64,000 bases of DNA from an uncultured Hungatella sp. (GTDB taxonomy: Bacteria > Bacillota > Clostridia > Lachnospirales > Lachnospiraceae). A program made the position numbers and the translations under genes. This document shows positions 32,611-42,069 of the stretch, piece by piece. The notes beneath the pieces were generated by a model. That model was not told the origin of the DNA, did no database searches, and worked only from the letters and a program-made list of their open reading frames with translations. How positions within the stretch are numbered: the first letter of the stretch is position 1; every line of letters begins with the position of its first letter. The stretch spans positions 1-64,000 of the forward strand of contig CAJTOT010000014.1 of NCBI GenBank assembly GCA_910577935.1. Reading direction: 5' to 3'.

Positions 32611-33604
32611 GACTATCATAGATATTCCCGCGGAACATGAGCGGAATGTGTGCGGACAGTTTGATCAGTATATTAAAAAGATAGAGCGGACTCTCCATGT
32701 GACCATGGTTGGGAGAGACGGGGCGTTAAAGATCATCGGCCCCGAGGAGATGATCAGAAGGGCCAAGAGCGTCTTCGGCAATCTGGTGGAGCTGTCCGTC
32801 CGGGGCAATACCATCACTCAGCAGAACGTGGATTACGCGCTGGCGCTGTCCTTTGAAGAGAAGGACCACGAGATTCTGGAGATTGACAAGGATATTATCT
32901 GCCGGACGGTAAACGGAAAGCCGGTGAAGCCCAAGACACTGGGACAGAAGCAGTACGTGGATTCCATCAGACAGAAGATGATCGTCTTCGGCATAGGCCC
33001 GGCGGGAACAGGAAAGACCTATCTTGCCATGGCCATGGCTATCCAGGCCTTTAAGGACGGGGAGGTGGGGAGGATAATCCTGACCCGTCCCGCCATAGAG
33101 GCGGGGGAGAAGCTGGGGTTCCTCCCCGGCGACCTCCAGAGCAAGATCGACCCTTACCTGCGGCCTCTCTACGATGCCCTGTATCAGATCATGGGGGCGG
33201 AGAGCTACCTTCACAATTCGGAGAAGGGCCTCATTGAGGTGGCGCCTCTGGCCTACATGAGGGGAAGGACCCTGGACAACGCCTACATCATTCTAGACGA
33301 GGCCCAGAACACCACGCCGGCCCAGATGAAGATGTTTTTGACCCGCATCGGCTTCGGCTCCAAGGTGGTGATCACCGGGGACCAGACCCAGAAGGACCTT
33401 CCGGGGACAAGCGCCTCGGGGCTGGACACGGCCATAAAGGTGCTGAAGAAGGTGGAGGATATCGGCTTCTGCTATCTGACCAGCAGCGACGTGGTGCGCC
33501 ATCCGCTGGTTCAGAAGATCGTCCAGGCATACGACGACTACGAGTCCGGATACGAGAAAGGGGACGGTCAGAAGAGCCGCCGCCAGAGAGACAGAAAACG
33601 GTAG
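32597..33604 (+). CDS. phoH: PhoH family ATPase
   Basis: A 335-residue protein with an N-terminal KH-like region and the PhoH ATPase domain: Walker A GPAGTGKT (134-141), TRPAIEAGEKLGFLPGD, YIILDEAQNTTPAQM (Walker B) and VITGDQTQKDLP. PhoH proteins are linked to RNA metabolism and stand next to ybeY in most bacteria, as here (15 bp). The C-terminus is Arg/Lys-rich. Confidence 0.95.
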   Translation: MSIIETIIDIPAEHERNVCGQFDQYIKKIERTLHVTMVGRDGALKIIGPEEMIRRAKSVFGNLVELSVRGNTITQQNVDYALALSFEEKDHEILEIDKDIICRTVNGKPVKPKTLGQKQYVDSIRQKMIVFGIGPAGTGKTYLAMAMAIQAFKDGEVGRIILTRPAIEAGEKLGFLPGDLQSKIDPYLRPLYDALYQIMGAESYLHNSEKGLIEVAPLAYMRGRTLDNAYIILDEAQNTTPAQMKMFLTRIGFGSKVVITGDQTQKDLPGTSASGLDTAIKVLKKVEDIGFCYLTSSDVVRHPLVQKIVQAYDDYESGYEKGDGQKSRRQRDRKR

Positions 33605-33619
33605 AGGGGAAGGATACCA

Positions 33620-34117
33620 ATGACGATCAACATAGACTATGAGGCGGAGAAGAAACTGGACCTTCCGTTCAGGGAGATCATAGAAGATGTGGTGGACGCT
33701 GCCATGGATTACGAGAAGTGTCCTTACGAGGCGGAGGTCAACGTGGTTTTGACAGACAATCCGGGCATCCGCCAGGTGAACCGGGAATACAGGGACACAG
33801 ACAGTCCGACGGATGTCCTGTCGTTTCCCATGCTGGACTATGAAAGCCCCTCTGATTTTGACCATGTGGAGGACATGTTCGCGGATTGCTTCAACCCTGA
33901 GACAGGGGAGCTGATGCTGGGGGATATTATGATATCCGTGGACAAGGTTGAGGAGCAGGCAGAGAAGTACGGTCATTCTCCCGCCAGGGAGCTGGCCTTT
34001 CTCACGGCCCACAGCATGCTTCACCTCTTCGGGTACGACCACATGGAAGAGGCGGAGCGGCTGGTCATGGAACAAAAACAGAAAGAGATACTGGAATCCA
34101 GGGGGTACAGAAGATGA
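33620..34117 (+). CDS. ybeY: Endoribonuclease YbeY (rRNA maturation factor)
   Basis: A 165-residue zinc metalloprotein for 16S rRNA 3' processing and ribosome quality control. The zinc site is His131-x3-His135-x5-His141 within LTAHSMLHLFGYDH. NREYRDTDSPTDVLSFP is the second family signature. Its stop overlaps the next start (ATGA). Confidence 0.96.
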   Translation: MTINIDYEAEKKLDLPFREIIEDVVDAAMDYEKCPYEAEVNVVLTDNPGIRQVNREYRDTDSPTDVLSFPMLDYESPSDFDHVEDMFADCFNPETGELMLGDIMISVDKVEEQAEKYGHSPARELAFLTAHSMLHLFGYDHMEEAERLVMEQKQKEILESRGYRR

Positions 34118-35250
34118 AAAAGGCGGTTGTGGCAGTGCTGGCGGCGGTGTGTCTTTTGACAGGGGGATGTCAGAAGAAGGAGGCGGAGGTGGCCGCCTCA
34201 CAGGTCTCCTCAGAGACAGAGGAGACGACCACCGTGGTGGAGATCACCACGGCTCCCGAGCCGGAGACGACGCAGGAGGAGACAGAGGAGTCAAAAGAGG
34301 AAGAGCCGGAAGAGCGGGTGGAGGTGGACGGAAAGATAAGAAGCTACCTCACCGGCGAGATGGTGGATGTGGAGAAGGCCGACAGGAGGCCTCTGGCCAT
34401 CATGATGAGCAATGACAAGGAGTCTCTTCCCCAGTACGGCATCAACCGGGCGGGGGTGGTGTATGAGGCGCCTGTGGAGGGTTCCATGAACCGGTACATG
34501 GCGATCATCGAAGACTACGATGATTTGGAACGCATCGGCTCCGTGCGCAGCTGCCGCACCTACTACACCTATTTTGCCAGGGAGTTCGACGCCATCTATG
34601 CCCACTTCGGCCAGAGCACCTTTGCCAAGCCCTATCTTGTGAATGTGGACAACATCAACGGCATTGAGGGTGTGGGGAGCAGCGCGTTTTACCGCTCCGG
34701 CGACAGAAAAGCTCCTCACAACGCCTACGCCAGCTTCGAGAAGATCCAGGCAGCCATAGAGAAACTTGGGTATTCCCAGGAATATGACGAAGAGTACCAG
34801 GGACACTACCGGTTTGCCAGAAGCGGGGAGGAGATTGTCCTTGAGAACTCTCTGGAAGCGTGGAAGGTTGTCCCGGGTTATATAATGAACAAAGCGTATT
34901 TTGAGTATAATGAGGAAGACGGATTGTACTACCGGTATCAGTACGGCGGCCCCCACAAGGGAGATGAGGGGCCCATCGCTGTGAAAAATGTTATCTTCCA
35001 GTATTGTTCGGTGGGCAATTACGCTACCACCCAGTATCTGAACATCGACGTTCATACGCCCCAGTATGGATATTACATAACTGGCGGCAGGGCGATTCCC
35101 CTGTCATGGGAGAAAGACGGCCAGTTTGGGGTAACCCATTATTATAATACAGAAAAGGAAGAAATCACGCTGAACAGGGGCAAGACATGGATCTGCATTA
35201 TTCCCACCCGTGATTTCGACAAGACGGAGATTCATGGAAAAGACGACTAG
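34114..35250 (+). CDS. DUF3048 (YerB-like) lipoprotein
   Basis: A 378-residue lipoprotein: lipobox LTGGC gives Cys19, followed by an acidic Glu/Thr-rich linker to ~residue 70. The DUF3048 domain has RRPLAIMMSNDKESLPQYGI, YEAPVEGSMNRYMAI, IGSVRSCRTYYTYFAREFDA and YAHFGQS. It continues to a C-terminal part with GRAIPLSWEKDG and LNRGKTWICIIP. It is exported and membrane-attached; function unknown. Cotranscription with ybeY is indicated by the 4-bp overlap. Confidence 0.85.
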   Translation: MKKAVVAVLAAVCLLTGGCQKKEAEVAASQVSSETEETTTVVEITTAPEPETTQEETEESKEEEPEERVEVDGKIRSYLTGEMVDVEKADRRPLAIMMSNDKESLPQYGINRAGVVYEAPVEGSMNRYMAIIEDYDDLERIGSVRSCRTYYTYFAREFDAIYAHFGQSTFAKPYLVNVDNINGIEGVGSSAFYRSGDRKAPHNAYASFEKIQAAIEKLGYSQEYDEEYQGHYRFARSGEEIVLENSLEAWKVVPGYIMNKAYFEYNEEDGLYYRYQYGGPHKGDEGPIAVKNVIFQYCSVGNYATTQYLNIDVHTPQYGYYITGGRAIPLSWEKDGQFGVTHYYNTEKEEITLNRGKTWICIIPTRDFDKTEIHGKDD

Positions 35251-37096
35251 ACCAGCGCGGCGGGGGAATGACGACTTCAGGGACCGGACAAGATACCGGC
35301 AGACAGCCCCATCAGGCCAGAGACCGGGAAGGGCCGGAGGGACCGGTGAGTATGGGAGAGGGCAAAAGGACAGAGTGACAGCCAGACCGAGGCAGACAGC
35401 CAGGTCCATGGGGGCGGCAGGACAGGCATCCGTCCCCGGCGCTTCTGCACGCAAAAAAAAGAAATCCGGCTCTAACTTTCTGGTGCAGGGAAGCATTCTC
35501 GCCGTCGCCGGGATCATCGTCCGGCTCATCGGCATGGTGTACCGCATCCCGCTGGCCAGAAAGATCGGGGATGTGGGCAACGGGTATTACAACGCGGCCT
35601 ACTCCATCTATTCCATCTTGTTGATCATGTCATCCTACAGCCTTCCCGTGGCCGTGTCCAAGATGGTCTCCGTCAGGCTGGCCAAGGGACAGTACCGCAA
35701 CTCTGCCAGGATTTTCCGGGCGGCCCTGTTTTACGCCACCATAGCGGGGCTGGCAGGCTTCTGCGCCCTGTGGTTCGGGGCAGGGCATTTCGCGGAAGCG
35801 ATCTCCATGCCCTTCAGCGTCTACGCCATCAAGGCCCTGGCGCCTACCATCTGGATCATGGCTTATCTGGGAGTGCTCAGGGGATATTTTCAGGGGCATT
35901 CCACCATGATTCCCACGGCAGTGTCCCAGATATTCGAGCAGGTGGTCAACGCGGTGGTCAGCATCGTGGCGGCTTCGGTATTGTTTGACATGGGACTGAA
36001 ATCCAATCTTGTGTTCGGGGGCACGGAGTACTCCTACGCCTTCGGCGCCGCCGGCGGGGCCATCGGGACGGGGGCGGGAGCGCTGACAGCCCTGATTCTG
36101 TTTTTATTTCTTCTGGCCATGTACCACCCGGTTATGAGAAGGCAGGCGAGAAAGGACCGGGGCAGCAGGCGGGAGGGGTACGGGGAGATATCCAGGCTGC
36201 TGTTTATGACGATTCTGCCCATCATTATAAGCAGCGCGGTGTACAACATCAGCAATGTCATCGACAACGGAATTTACGGGAGCGTTATGAAGAGCCTGGG
36301 GGAGAGCGAGCAGGAGATCGCTTCCCACTGGGGAGTGTATATGGGGAGATATCATCTGCTTTTCAACATACCTGTGGCCATCGCCAACTCCCTGTCCTCG
36401 TCCCTGATTCCGTCTCTCTCCAAGGCGGTGGCGGAGAAAAACAGGCGTCAGGTGCTGTCCAGGATTTCCAGCGCAATCCGCTTTTCCATGATCATCGCGA
36501 TCCCGTCGGCGGTGGGGCTTACGGTTCTCGCCGGTCCTGTGAGCAATCTGCTGTTTTCCGGCATGGACAACGCCATGCTGATCACAATGATGTTCGCGGG
36601 CTCGTCGGCGGTGGTGTTCTTCTCCCTGTCCACGGTGACCAACGCCGTGCTCCAGGGAATCAACCGGATGACGGTGCCCATCATCAACTCGGCGGTGTCT
36701 CTGGTGGTTCATATCGGCGCCCTCTATGTGATGCTCCGGGTATTTCACCTGGAAGTCTACAGCGTGGTGTACGCCAACATTCTGTTCGCGGCTCTGATGT
36801 GCGTGCTCAACGCCGTATCCATAGCCAGGGCGGTGAGATACAGGCAGGAGATCCTGAAGACATTTTTAATTCCTTTCCTCTGCTCTGTCGTTATGGGAGG
36901 GGCAGCGCGGGGAACTTATGAGGTGTGTTTCAAGGCTCTGGGCAATGGGTTCAGCACGGGGGCGGCCATTCTGGTGGCGGTTGCCGTGTACTTTGTGCTG
37001 TTAATCAGGCTCAAGGGCGTGGACGCCCAGGAGCTCCGGAAAATGCCCGGCGGGACCAGGCTGCTGGGACTGGCCAGGAAACTGCGCCTGATGTGA
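35234..37096 (+). CDS. Polysaccharide biosynthesis/MOP-superfamily flippase (SpoVB/MurJ-like)
   Basis: A 620-residue polytopic membrane protein with about 14 hydrophobic segments after a basic, disordered N-terminal ~75 residues. The fold starts FLVQGSILAVAGIIVRLIGMVY, with GYYNAAYSIYSILLIMSSYSLP and GYFQGHSTMIPTAVSQIFEQ, typical of SpoVB/YtgP lipid-II flippase relatives. The ATG at 35234 has GGAG upstream and overlaps the end of the DUF3048 gene; a frame extension to 35210 is possible. A role in cell-wall or spore cortex precursor export is inferred from the family. Confidence 0.85.
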   Translation: MEKTTRPARRGNDDFRDRTRYRQTAPSGQRPGRAGGTGEYGRGQKDRVTARPRQTARSMGAAGQASVPGASARKKKKSGSNFLVQGSILAVAGIIVRLIGMVYRIPLARKIGDVGNGYYNAAYSIYSILLIMSSYSLPVAVSKMVSVRLAKGQYRNSARIFRAALFYATIAGLAGFCALWFGAGHFAEAISMPFSVYAIKALAPTIWIMAYLGVLRGYFQGHSTMIPTAVSQIFEQVVNAVVSIVAASVLFDMGLKSNLVFGGTEYSYAFGAAGGAIGTGAGALTALILFLFLLAMYHPVMRRQARKDRGSRREGYGEISRLLFMTILPIIISSAVYNISNVIDNGIYGSVMKSLGESEQEIASHWGVYMGRYHLLFNIPVAIANSLSSSLIPSLSKAVAEKNRRQVLSRISSAIRFSMIIAIPSAVGLTVLAGPVSNLLFSGMDNAMLITMMFAGSSAVVFFSLSTVTNAVLQGINRMTVPIINSAVSLVVHIGALYVMLRVFHLEVYSVVYANILFAALMCVLNAVSIARAVRYRQEILKTFLIPFLCSVVMGGAARGTYEVCFKALGNGFSTGAAILVAVAVYFVLLIRLKGVDAQELRKMPGGTRLLGLARKLRLM

Positions 37097-37106
37097 CTGT
37101 ATGCGG

Positions 37107-37124
37107 ACAGAACCAAGGTTCTGT
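37107..37124. repeat. Short palindrome after the flippase gene
   Basis: ACAGAACC-AA-GGTTCTGT (37107-37124), perfect 8-bp arms, followed by TGTAAAAT. It may be a weak terminator or an operator for the next gene. Confidence 0.4.
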
Positions 37125-37175
37125 TGTAAAATAGAGCCCGTAAGTCGGGAAGAGCATGATTGGGAGGATATGAAC

Positions 37176-37649
37176 ATGATGTCGTGGAGTGTCATAGTAG
37201 AAGGAAGGCTCTATCAGATCAGCGCCAGGTCAGGCAGCGTGGTGATAGACGGGGAGAAGACGAAGCTTAAAAATTTTTCGTCCGGCAGAGAAGGACTTTA
37301 CAGAGTGTACCAGGTGCCCGTGGGAGGAAGGCTTGCCCAGCTCTATGTGAATACCTGGATAGGCGGCATGAAGCTGGCGATGGAAGGGGTGGACTGCGCC
37401 ACCGGGGAGCCTTTTACGCCGCCGGAATTCCCGAGATGGGCCTATGTGTTTCTCGTAATCCACGGCATCAACTTTATAAACGGGGTACTGGGAGCGCTTC
37501 TGGCCATAGCCGGAGTCATGGCCACAATCTCTATCTCCGGCAACACGAAACTGGCGGTCCCTGTCAGGGTGGCTCTGAACATAGCCATGGTGGCAGTGTG
37601 CGCAATGGTGGTCTTTACGGTGGCATTTGCCCTGTCGGAGGACTGGTAG
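37176..37649 (+). CDS. Small membrane protein of unknown function
   Basis: A 157-residue protein. The first ~85 residues are soluble with beta-like strands (SWSVIVEGRLYQISARSG, KLKNFSSGREGLYRVYQVP, AQLYVNTWIGGMKLAMEG). Then come two membrane helices (VFLVIHGINFINGVLGALLA, VRVALNIAMVAVCAMVVFTV). GGGAGG is 8 nt before the ATG at 37176. I do not recognise a family. It stands alone between the flippase and a terminator. Confidence 0.6.
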   Translation: MMSWSVIVEGRLYQISARSGSVVIDGEKTKLKNFSSGREGLYRVYQVPVGGRLAQLYVNTWIGGMKLAMEGVDCATGEPFTPPEFPRWAYVFLVIHGINFINGVLGALLAIAGVMATISISGNTKLAVPVRVALNIAMVAVCAMVVFTVAFALSEDW

Positions 37650-37666
37650 GAGTCAGGCGGTTTACG

Positions 37667-37693
37667 GTCCCGGAGTAAAATCCGGGGCTTTTT
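37667..37693 (+). terminator. Terminator after the small membrane protein
   Basis: GTCCCGGA (37667-37674) / TCCGGGGC (37681-37688), 8 pairs including one G-T, 6-nt loop, then TTTTT. Confidence 0.82.
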
Positions 37694-37798
37694 GTCATCG
37701 CGGGAAACCATGATACAGGATAAAAATGTTTAAAATGACAGACATATGCAGATACTAGGGTAAGAACATTTTTTATGGTTTCTAAAGGAGGAGCATCC

Positions 37799-38194
37799 AT
37801 GAAAAGGTATGGTATCTGCGCGGCGCTGATTCTGTTTGTGGCCGTGGCCTGCTTCGGGGCAGGGTTTCTGGCGAGAAGACCGGGAACAGAGGAGGAGACC
37901 GGCGTGGCCGAGAGCCAGGGAGAGACGGAGACGGAGACAGTTCTGCAGACCCAGGCGGTCGTCAACCAGAAAGAAGTGGAGCCTGTGGTGACAGTCAGCG
38001 GGAGGGAAGAGTTCTATCTTGTGTCCGAGACCGGATATCTCCTGGTTTTTGCCCAGGATCAGTCCACCATATGTCTGCACACCCACATTCCCATCACAGA
38101 GTTCCCGGAGAAGGAGCAGGAGAAGCTGCGGGCGGGAATCTGGTTTTCCTCTATGATGGAAATCTTTCATTACCTGGAATCCTATACAAGCTGA
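37799..38194 (+). CDS. Membrane-anchored BofC-like protein
   Basis: A 131-residue protein with an N-terminal hydrophobic anchor (residues ~5-25) and a short acidic linker. The C-terminal ~70-residue domain, EEFYLVSETGYLLVFAQD .. HIPITEFPEKEQEKLRAGI .. SSMMEIFHYLESYTS, resembles the BofC C-terminal domain (beta strands followed by LP..D...L..GI and LEDY.S). In Bacillus BofC controls pro-sigma-K processing through SpoIVB. AAAGGAGG precedes the ATG at 37799. The match is from pattern memory. Confidence 0.5.
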   Translation: MKRYGICAALILFVAVACFGAGFLARRPGTEEETGVAESQGETETETVLQTQAVVNQKEVEPVVTVSGREEFYLVSETGYLLVFAQDQSTICLHTHIPITEFPEKEQEKLRAGIWFSSMMEIFHYLESYTS

Positions 38195-38204
38195 CAAATA
38201 TGAC

Positions 38205-38233
38205 TTGAAATAGAGGGACAAACAGTCTAAAAT
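38205..38233 (+). promoter_or_regulatory. Sigma-A promoter for the HI0933-type flavoprotein
   Basis: TTGAAA (38205-38210), 17-bp spacer, TAAAAT (38228-38233); GGAGG follows at 38252. Confidence 0.7.
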
Positions 38234-38262
38234 GGATTCTGAAAATCGATGTGGAGGAACCT

Positions 38263-39486
38263 ATGAAGAGACATGTACTGATTGTGGGAGCCGGGGCCTC
38301 GGGGATGACGGCGGCTATCCATGCTGCCAGGGAGGGGGCAAAAGTCACTCTCCTGGAACAGAAGGAGCGCCCGGGCAAGAAACTGCTTTCCACAGGCAAC
38401 GGGAGATGCAATCTGACCAACAGGGACCAGAAGGACGAGTACTACCGCTGCAGCCAGGCCGGGTTCCCCGCGTCTGCGCTTGGCAGGTTTTCCGCGGAGG
38501 ACACCCTGGAATTCTTCGGCCGCCTGGGGATTGTGCCCAAGGACAGAAACGGATATATCTATCCCAATTCCGATCAGGCGTCGTCGGTTCTGGATGCTCT
38601 TGTGCAGGAGCTGGAGCATCTGGGAGTCAGGACCGTGTGCCGGTGCCCTGTGACGAAGGCGGCAAAAGAGGGGGAGACCTTTATATTGTCCTCGAGCCAG
38701 GGGCGGTTCCGGGGAGACGCGTTGATTTTGGCGGCAGGTTCCAGGGCGGCGCCTGCCACAGGCTCCGACGGCAGCGGATACAGGCTGGCCCAGGGGTTCG
38801 GGCACCGGCTTGTCACGCCTCTCCCCGCCCTCGTGCAGCTCCGGTGCAGAGAGAAGCATTATAAGCGCCTGGCGGGGGTCCGCTCGGAGGCCGGGGTGCG
38901 GCTTTTCGCCGACGGAAAGCTTCTGGCAGAGGACCGGGGGGAGCTGCAGCTGACAGACTACGGAATATCCGGTATTCCTGTCTTCCAGGTCAGCCGGTAT
39001 GCCTCCATGGCGCTACATAGAAAGCAGGATGTGACGGCCAGGATCAATTTTCTTCCCAACATGGACCAAAGGCAGGCGGAGAAGCTGATGGACCAGAGGA
39101 GGAGAGACCTGGGGGACAGGACCTGCATTCAGTGGATGAACGGGCTTTTAAACAGCAAGCTGTCGGCAGTGCTCCTCTTTCTTGCGGGAATTCAGGAAAA
39201 ACAGCCGGTAAAGTCTGTCTCCCGGAGCCAGTGGAACCGTCTTCGGGAGCTGATGACGGACTATGAGACAGGGATTGCCGCTGCCAATCCATTTGAAAAT
39301 GCCCAAGTGTGCTGCGGAGGCGTGGACACCAGACAGGTAAAAGAGGAGACTCTGGAATCCCTCCTGGTGGAGGGACTGTACTTCTGCGGAGAACTTTTGG
39401 ATGTGGACGGGATATGCGGAGGCTACAACCTGCAGTGGGCCTGGTCCAGCGGAGCCGCCGCGGGGCGCAGCGCAGCCGCAGGGTGA
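38263..39486 (+). CDS. HI0933/BaiN-family FAD-dependent oxidoreductase
   Basis: A 407-residue flavoprotein. VLIVGAGASGMTAAIHAA is the N-terminal FAD dinucleotide fold, and GKKLLSTGNGRCNLTN is the diagnostic HI0933 motif; the C-terminus has CCGGVDTRQV and the FAD-closing LYFCGELLDVDGICGGYNLQWAWSSG. BaiN proteins have been linked to bile-acid reductions in related gut bacteria, but the family is broad and the substrate cannot be read here. A second flavoprotein follows 61 bp later. Confidence 0.85.
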   Translation: MKRHVLIVGAGASGMTAAIHAAREGAKVTLLEQKERPGKKLLSTGNGRCNLTNRDQKDEYYRCSQAGFPASALGRFSAEDTLEFFGRLGIVPKDRNGYIYPNSDQASSVLDALVQELEHLGVRTVCRCPVTKAAKEGETFILSSSQGRFRGDALILAAGSRAAPATGSDGSGYRLAQGFGHRLVTPLPALVQLRCREKHYKRLAGVRSEAGVRLFADGKLLAEDRGELQLTDYGISGIPVFQVSRYASMALHRKQDVTARINFLPNMDQRQAEKLMDQRRRDLGDRTCIQWMNGLLNSKLSAVLLFLAGIQEKQPVKSVSRSQWNRLRELMTDYETGIAAANPFENAQVCCGGVDTRQVKEETLESLLVEGLYFCGELLDVDGICGGYNLQWAWSSGAAAGRSAAAG

Positions 39487-39547
39487 GAGAAGGACAGCCT
39501 GCCCGCGTCTGTCTGGGATGCGGGACATGCAAAGAACGGAGGAAGAC

Positions 39548-41128
39548 ATGATACGGATCACACAGTTAAAGCTACATGTGAACCACGAGAGAGACGACAT
39601 AAAGAACAAGGCGGCAAGGCTTCTGAAGGTTTCGCCTGCTGCCATAAAGTCCATAAAGCTGGTAAAGCAGTCTATCGATGCCCGGAAGAAGGATGACATC
39701 TTGTTTATCTACACCGTGGACGTGGAGGCGGACAAGGAAGAGCAGCTTGTAAAAAAGGCGGGAAACAGCCAGATCCAGGTGGTCAGGGAACAGGAATACC
39801 GCTTCCCGGCGGCGGTGGGCAAGGCCTCCTGTTCCCCGGTGATTGTGGGGAGCGGGCCGGCAGGGCTGTTTTGCGGCCTGATGCTGGCACAGGCGGGATA
39901 TAAGCCTCTGATTCTGGAGCGGGGCGACGACGTGGACACCAGGAAGGAAAAGGTGGAGCGGTTCTGGAGAGAGGGGATTCTGGATGAGAATTCCAATGTC
40001 CAGTTCGGAGAAGGGGGCGCGGGCACGTTTTCCGACGGAAAGCTGAATACTCTGGTGAAAGACCCTGGAAGGAGGAACCGGAAGGTTCTGGAGATCCTGG
40101 CAGAACACGGGGCAGATCCGGAGATTCTCTATGTGGGAAAGCCCCATATAGGCACGGATGTTCTGAGCCGGGTGGTGAAAAATATCCGTCGGCATATTAT
40201 AGAGCTGGGAGGGCAGGTGCGGTTCGGCGCCCGGGTGACAGACCTGATTGTGGAGAACGGCCGTGTGGCGGGGGTAGAGGTCAACGGGGAAGAGACGGTG
40301 TCGGCCCGCCAGGTGGTTCTGGCCATCGGGCACAGCTCCAGGGACACCTTTTTCATGCTCAGGGACAGAGGAGTCCCCATGGCGGCAAAGGCCTTTGCCG
40401 TGGGGCTCAGGATTCAGCATCCCCAGAGGATGATCAACCAGGCCCAGTACGGGCAGAAGCACTGGGATATTCTGGGCCCGGCCCCGTATAAGCTCACCTG
40501 GCAGTCATCAGGAGGGCGGGGCGTGTACTCCTTCTGCATGTGCCCCGGCGGCTACGTGGTGGACGCGTCGTCGGAGGCGGGGCGCCTGGCGGTCAACGGC
40601 ATGAGCAATCATGACAGAGGCGGGAGAAACGCCAACAGTGCCCTGATCGTCACCGTGACCCCCGAGGATTTTCCGGGGCAGTCCCCTCTGGCGGGCCTGG
40701 AGTTCCAGCGAAGGCTGGAGGAGGCCGCGTACGAACAGGGGGGAGGAAAGATTCCCCTGCAGCTCTACGGAGACTTTAAGGCGGGGAGAAGCTCCGAAGG
40801 ATTCGGGGATGTGGAACCGGAAATAAAAGGCAGGTATCAGCTGGCCGATTTAAGGAAGGTGCTGCCGGAGTATCTGTCGGCGCCTTTCATAGAGGCCGTG
40901 GACCAGTTTGAACACCGGATACATGGGTTTGCCAGGTATGACAGCATCCTGGCAGGGGTTGAGAGCCGCACCTCGTCGCCGGTGAGAATCCACAGGGATG
41001 AGAGATTGTTGAGCAGCGTGGGAGGTCTGTACCCCTGCGGCGAGGGGGCAGGCTATGCCGGCGGAATCACGTCGGCTGCCATGGACGGCATCCGGGTGGC
41101 GGAGGAGATTGTCCGGGGCGGACAGTGA
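39548..41128 (+). CDS. FAD-dependent oxidoreductase, COG2509 type
   Basis: A 526-residue protein. The N-terminal ~85 residues form an RNA-binding-like domain (LKVSPAAIKSIKLVKQSIDARKK). The FAD fold follows with PVIVGSGPAGLFCGLMLAQ, then FGEGGAGTFSDGKLNTLVKD, QVVLAIGHSSRDTFFMLRD, NGMSNHDRGGRNANSALIVTV and the closing YPCGEGAGYAGGITSAAMDGI. The ATG at 39548 with ACGGAGG upstream is chosen; the frame is open further back. Function is unassigned; it is near-universal in Clostridia. Confidence 0.85.
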   Translation: MIRITQLKLHVNHERDDIKNKAARLLKVSPAAIKSIKLVKQSIDARKKDDILFIYTVDVEADKEEQLVKKAGNSQIQVVREQEYRFPAAVGKASCSPVIVGSGPAGLFCGLMLAQAGYKPLILERGDDVDTRKEKVERFWREGILDENSNVQFGEGGAGTFSDGKLNTLVKDPGRRNRKVLEILAEHGADPEILYVGKPHIGTDVLSRVVKNIRRHIIELGGQVRFGARVTDLIVENGRVAGVEVNGEETVSARQVVLAIGHSSRDTFFMLRDRGVPMAAKAFAVGLRIQHPQRMINQAQYGQKHWDILGPAPYKLTWQSSGGRGVYSFCMCPGGYVVDASSEAGRLAVNGMSNHDRGGRNANSALIVTVTPEDFPGQSPLAGLEFQRRLEEAAYEQGGGKIPLQLYGDFKAGRSSEGFGDVEPEIKGRYQLADLRKVLPEYLSAPFIEAVDQFEHRIHGFARYDSILAGVESRTSSPVRIHRDERLLSSVGGLYPCGEGAGYAGGITSAAMDGIRVAEEIVRGGQ

Positions 41129-41195
41129 CCCCTTCCTTCCGGCCCCGGCCGGATATGAGCTATACAAGAAGAAGAGACAGGAGATTTTGGATGAG

Positions 41196-42059
41196 ATGAA
41201 CCAGCCGGTGAGATATGGATTGAAGGATAAAAAAAGAATCGTCATCAAGATAGGTTCTTCTTCCCTGACCCATCCGGAGTCAGGAGATTTGAACCTGCTG
41301 AAGATCGAGCGCCTTGTGAGGATCATCAGCGATCTGAAGGGCGCGGGGAAAGAGGTGGTGTTGGTGTCCTCGGGAGCCATCGCCACGGGAAGGCAGGCCC
41401 TGCATTACCCCAGAAAGCCCGCGAGCCTGGCCCAGAGGCAGGCTTTCGCGGCGGTGGGACAGGCCAGGCTGATGATGGTGTACCAGAAATTGTTCGCGGA
41501 GTACAACCAGGTGGCGGCCCAGGTCCTTCTGACCAAGGACACCATGGTCAACGACGGCTCCAGGTACAACGCCCAGAACACTTTCGACGAGCTGCTGCTT
41601 TTGGGGGCGGTGCCGGTGGTCAATGAGAACGACACCGTGTCCACCTCGGAGATTCCCTACTTAGACAACTTCGGAGACAACGACCGGCTATCCGCTGTGG
41701 TGGCGGCCCTTATCGGCGCGGACCTTCTGATTCTCATGTCAGACATAGACGGACTTTACTCCGACGATCCCAGGACCAACAAGGAGGCAGAGTTTATCGG
41801 CCTTGTGCCTGAGATCACGCCGGAGCTGATGTCCATGGGAAAGGCCTCTGCCGGAAGCGACGTGGGAACCGGGGGGATGGCGGCAAAGCTGGCTGCGGCC
41901 CGCATCGCCACGGACAGCGGTTCCGACATGGTCATCGCCAACGGAGAGCAGGTGGAGGTGATCCACGAGATTCTTCAGGGAGAAGACAGGGGGACCTTGT
42001 TCCTCGCCCACAGGAACCAGGATTTTGACCTGATGCACTATCTGAACAACGAGTACTAG
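41196..42059 (+). CDS. proB: Glutamate 5-kinase (no PUA domain)
   Basis: A 287-residue amino acid kinase making gamma-glutamyl phosphate, the first proline step. RIVIKIGSSSLT opens the kinase fold; VLVSSGAIATG, VNENDTVS, FGDNDRLSAVVA and DIDGLYSDDPR follow, and GTGGMAAKLAAARIA closes the active site. The C-terminal PUA domain of the E. coli enzyme (367 residues) is absent, as in some Firmicutes. The ATG at 41196 starts just before the conserved region; its Shine-Dalgarno (AGGAG) is 12 nt upstream. proA lies two genes downstream. Confidence 0.93.
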   Translation: MNQPVRYGLKDKKRIVIKIGSSSLTHPESGDLNLLKIERLVRIISDLKGAGKEVVLVSSGAIATGRQALHYPRKPASLAQRQAFAAVGQARLMMVYQKLFAEYNQVAAQVLLTKDTMVNDGSRYNAQNTFDELLLLGAVPVVNENDTVSTSEIPYLDNFGDNDRLSAVVAALIGADLLILMSDIDGLYSDDPRTNKEAEFIGLVPEITPELMSMGKASAGSDVGTGGMAAKLAAARIATDSGSDMVIANGEQVEVIHEILQGEDRGTLFLAHRNQDFDLMHYLNNEY

Positions 42060-42069
42060 GAGGCAGACT

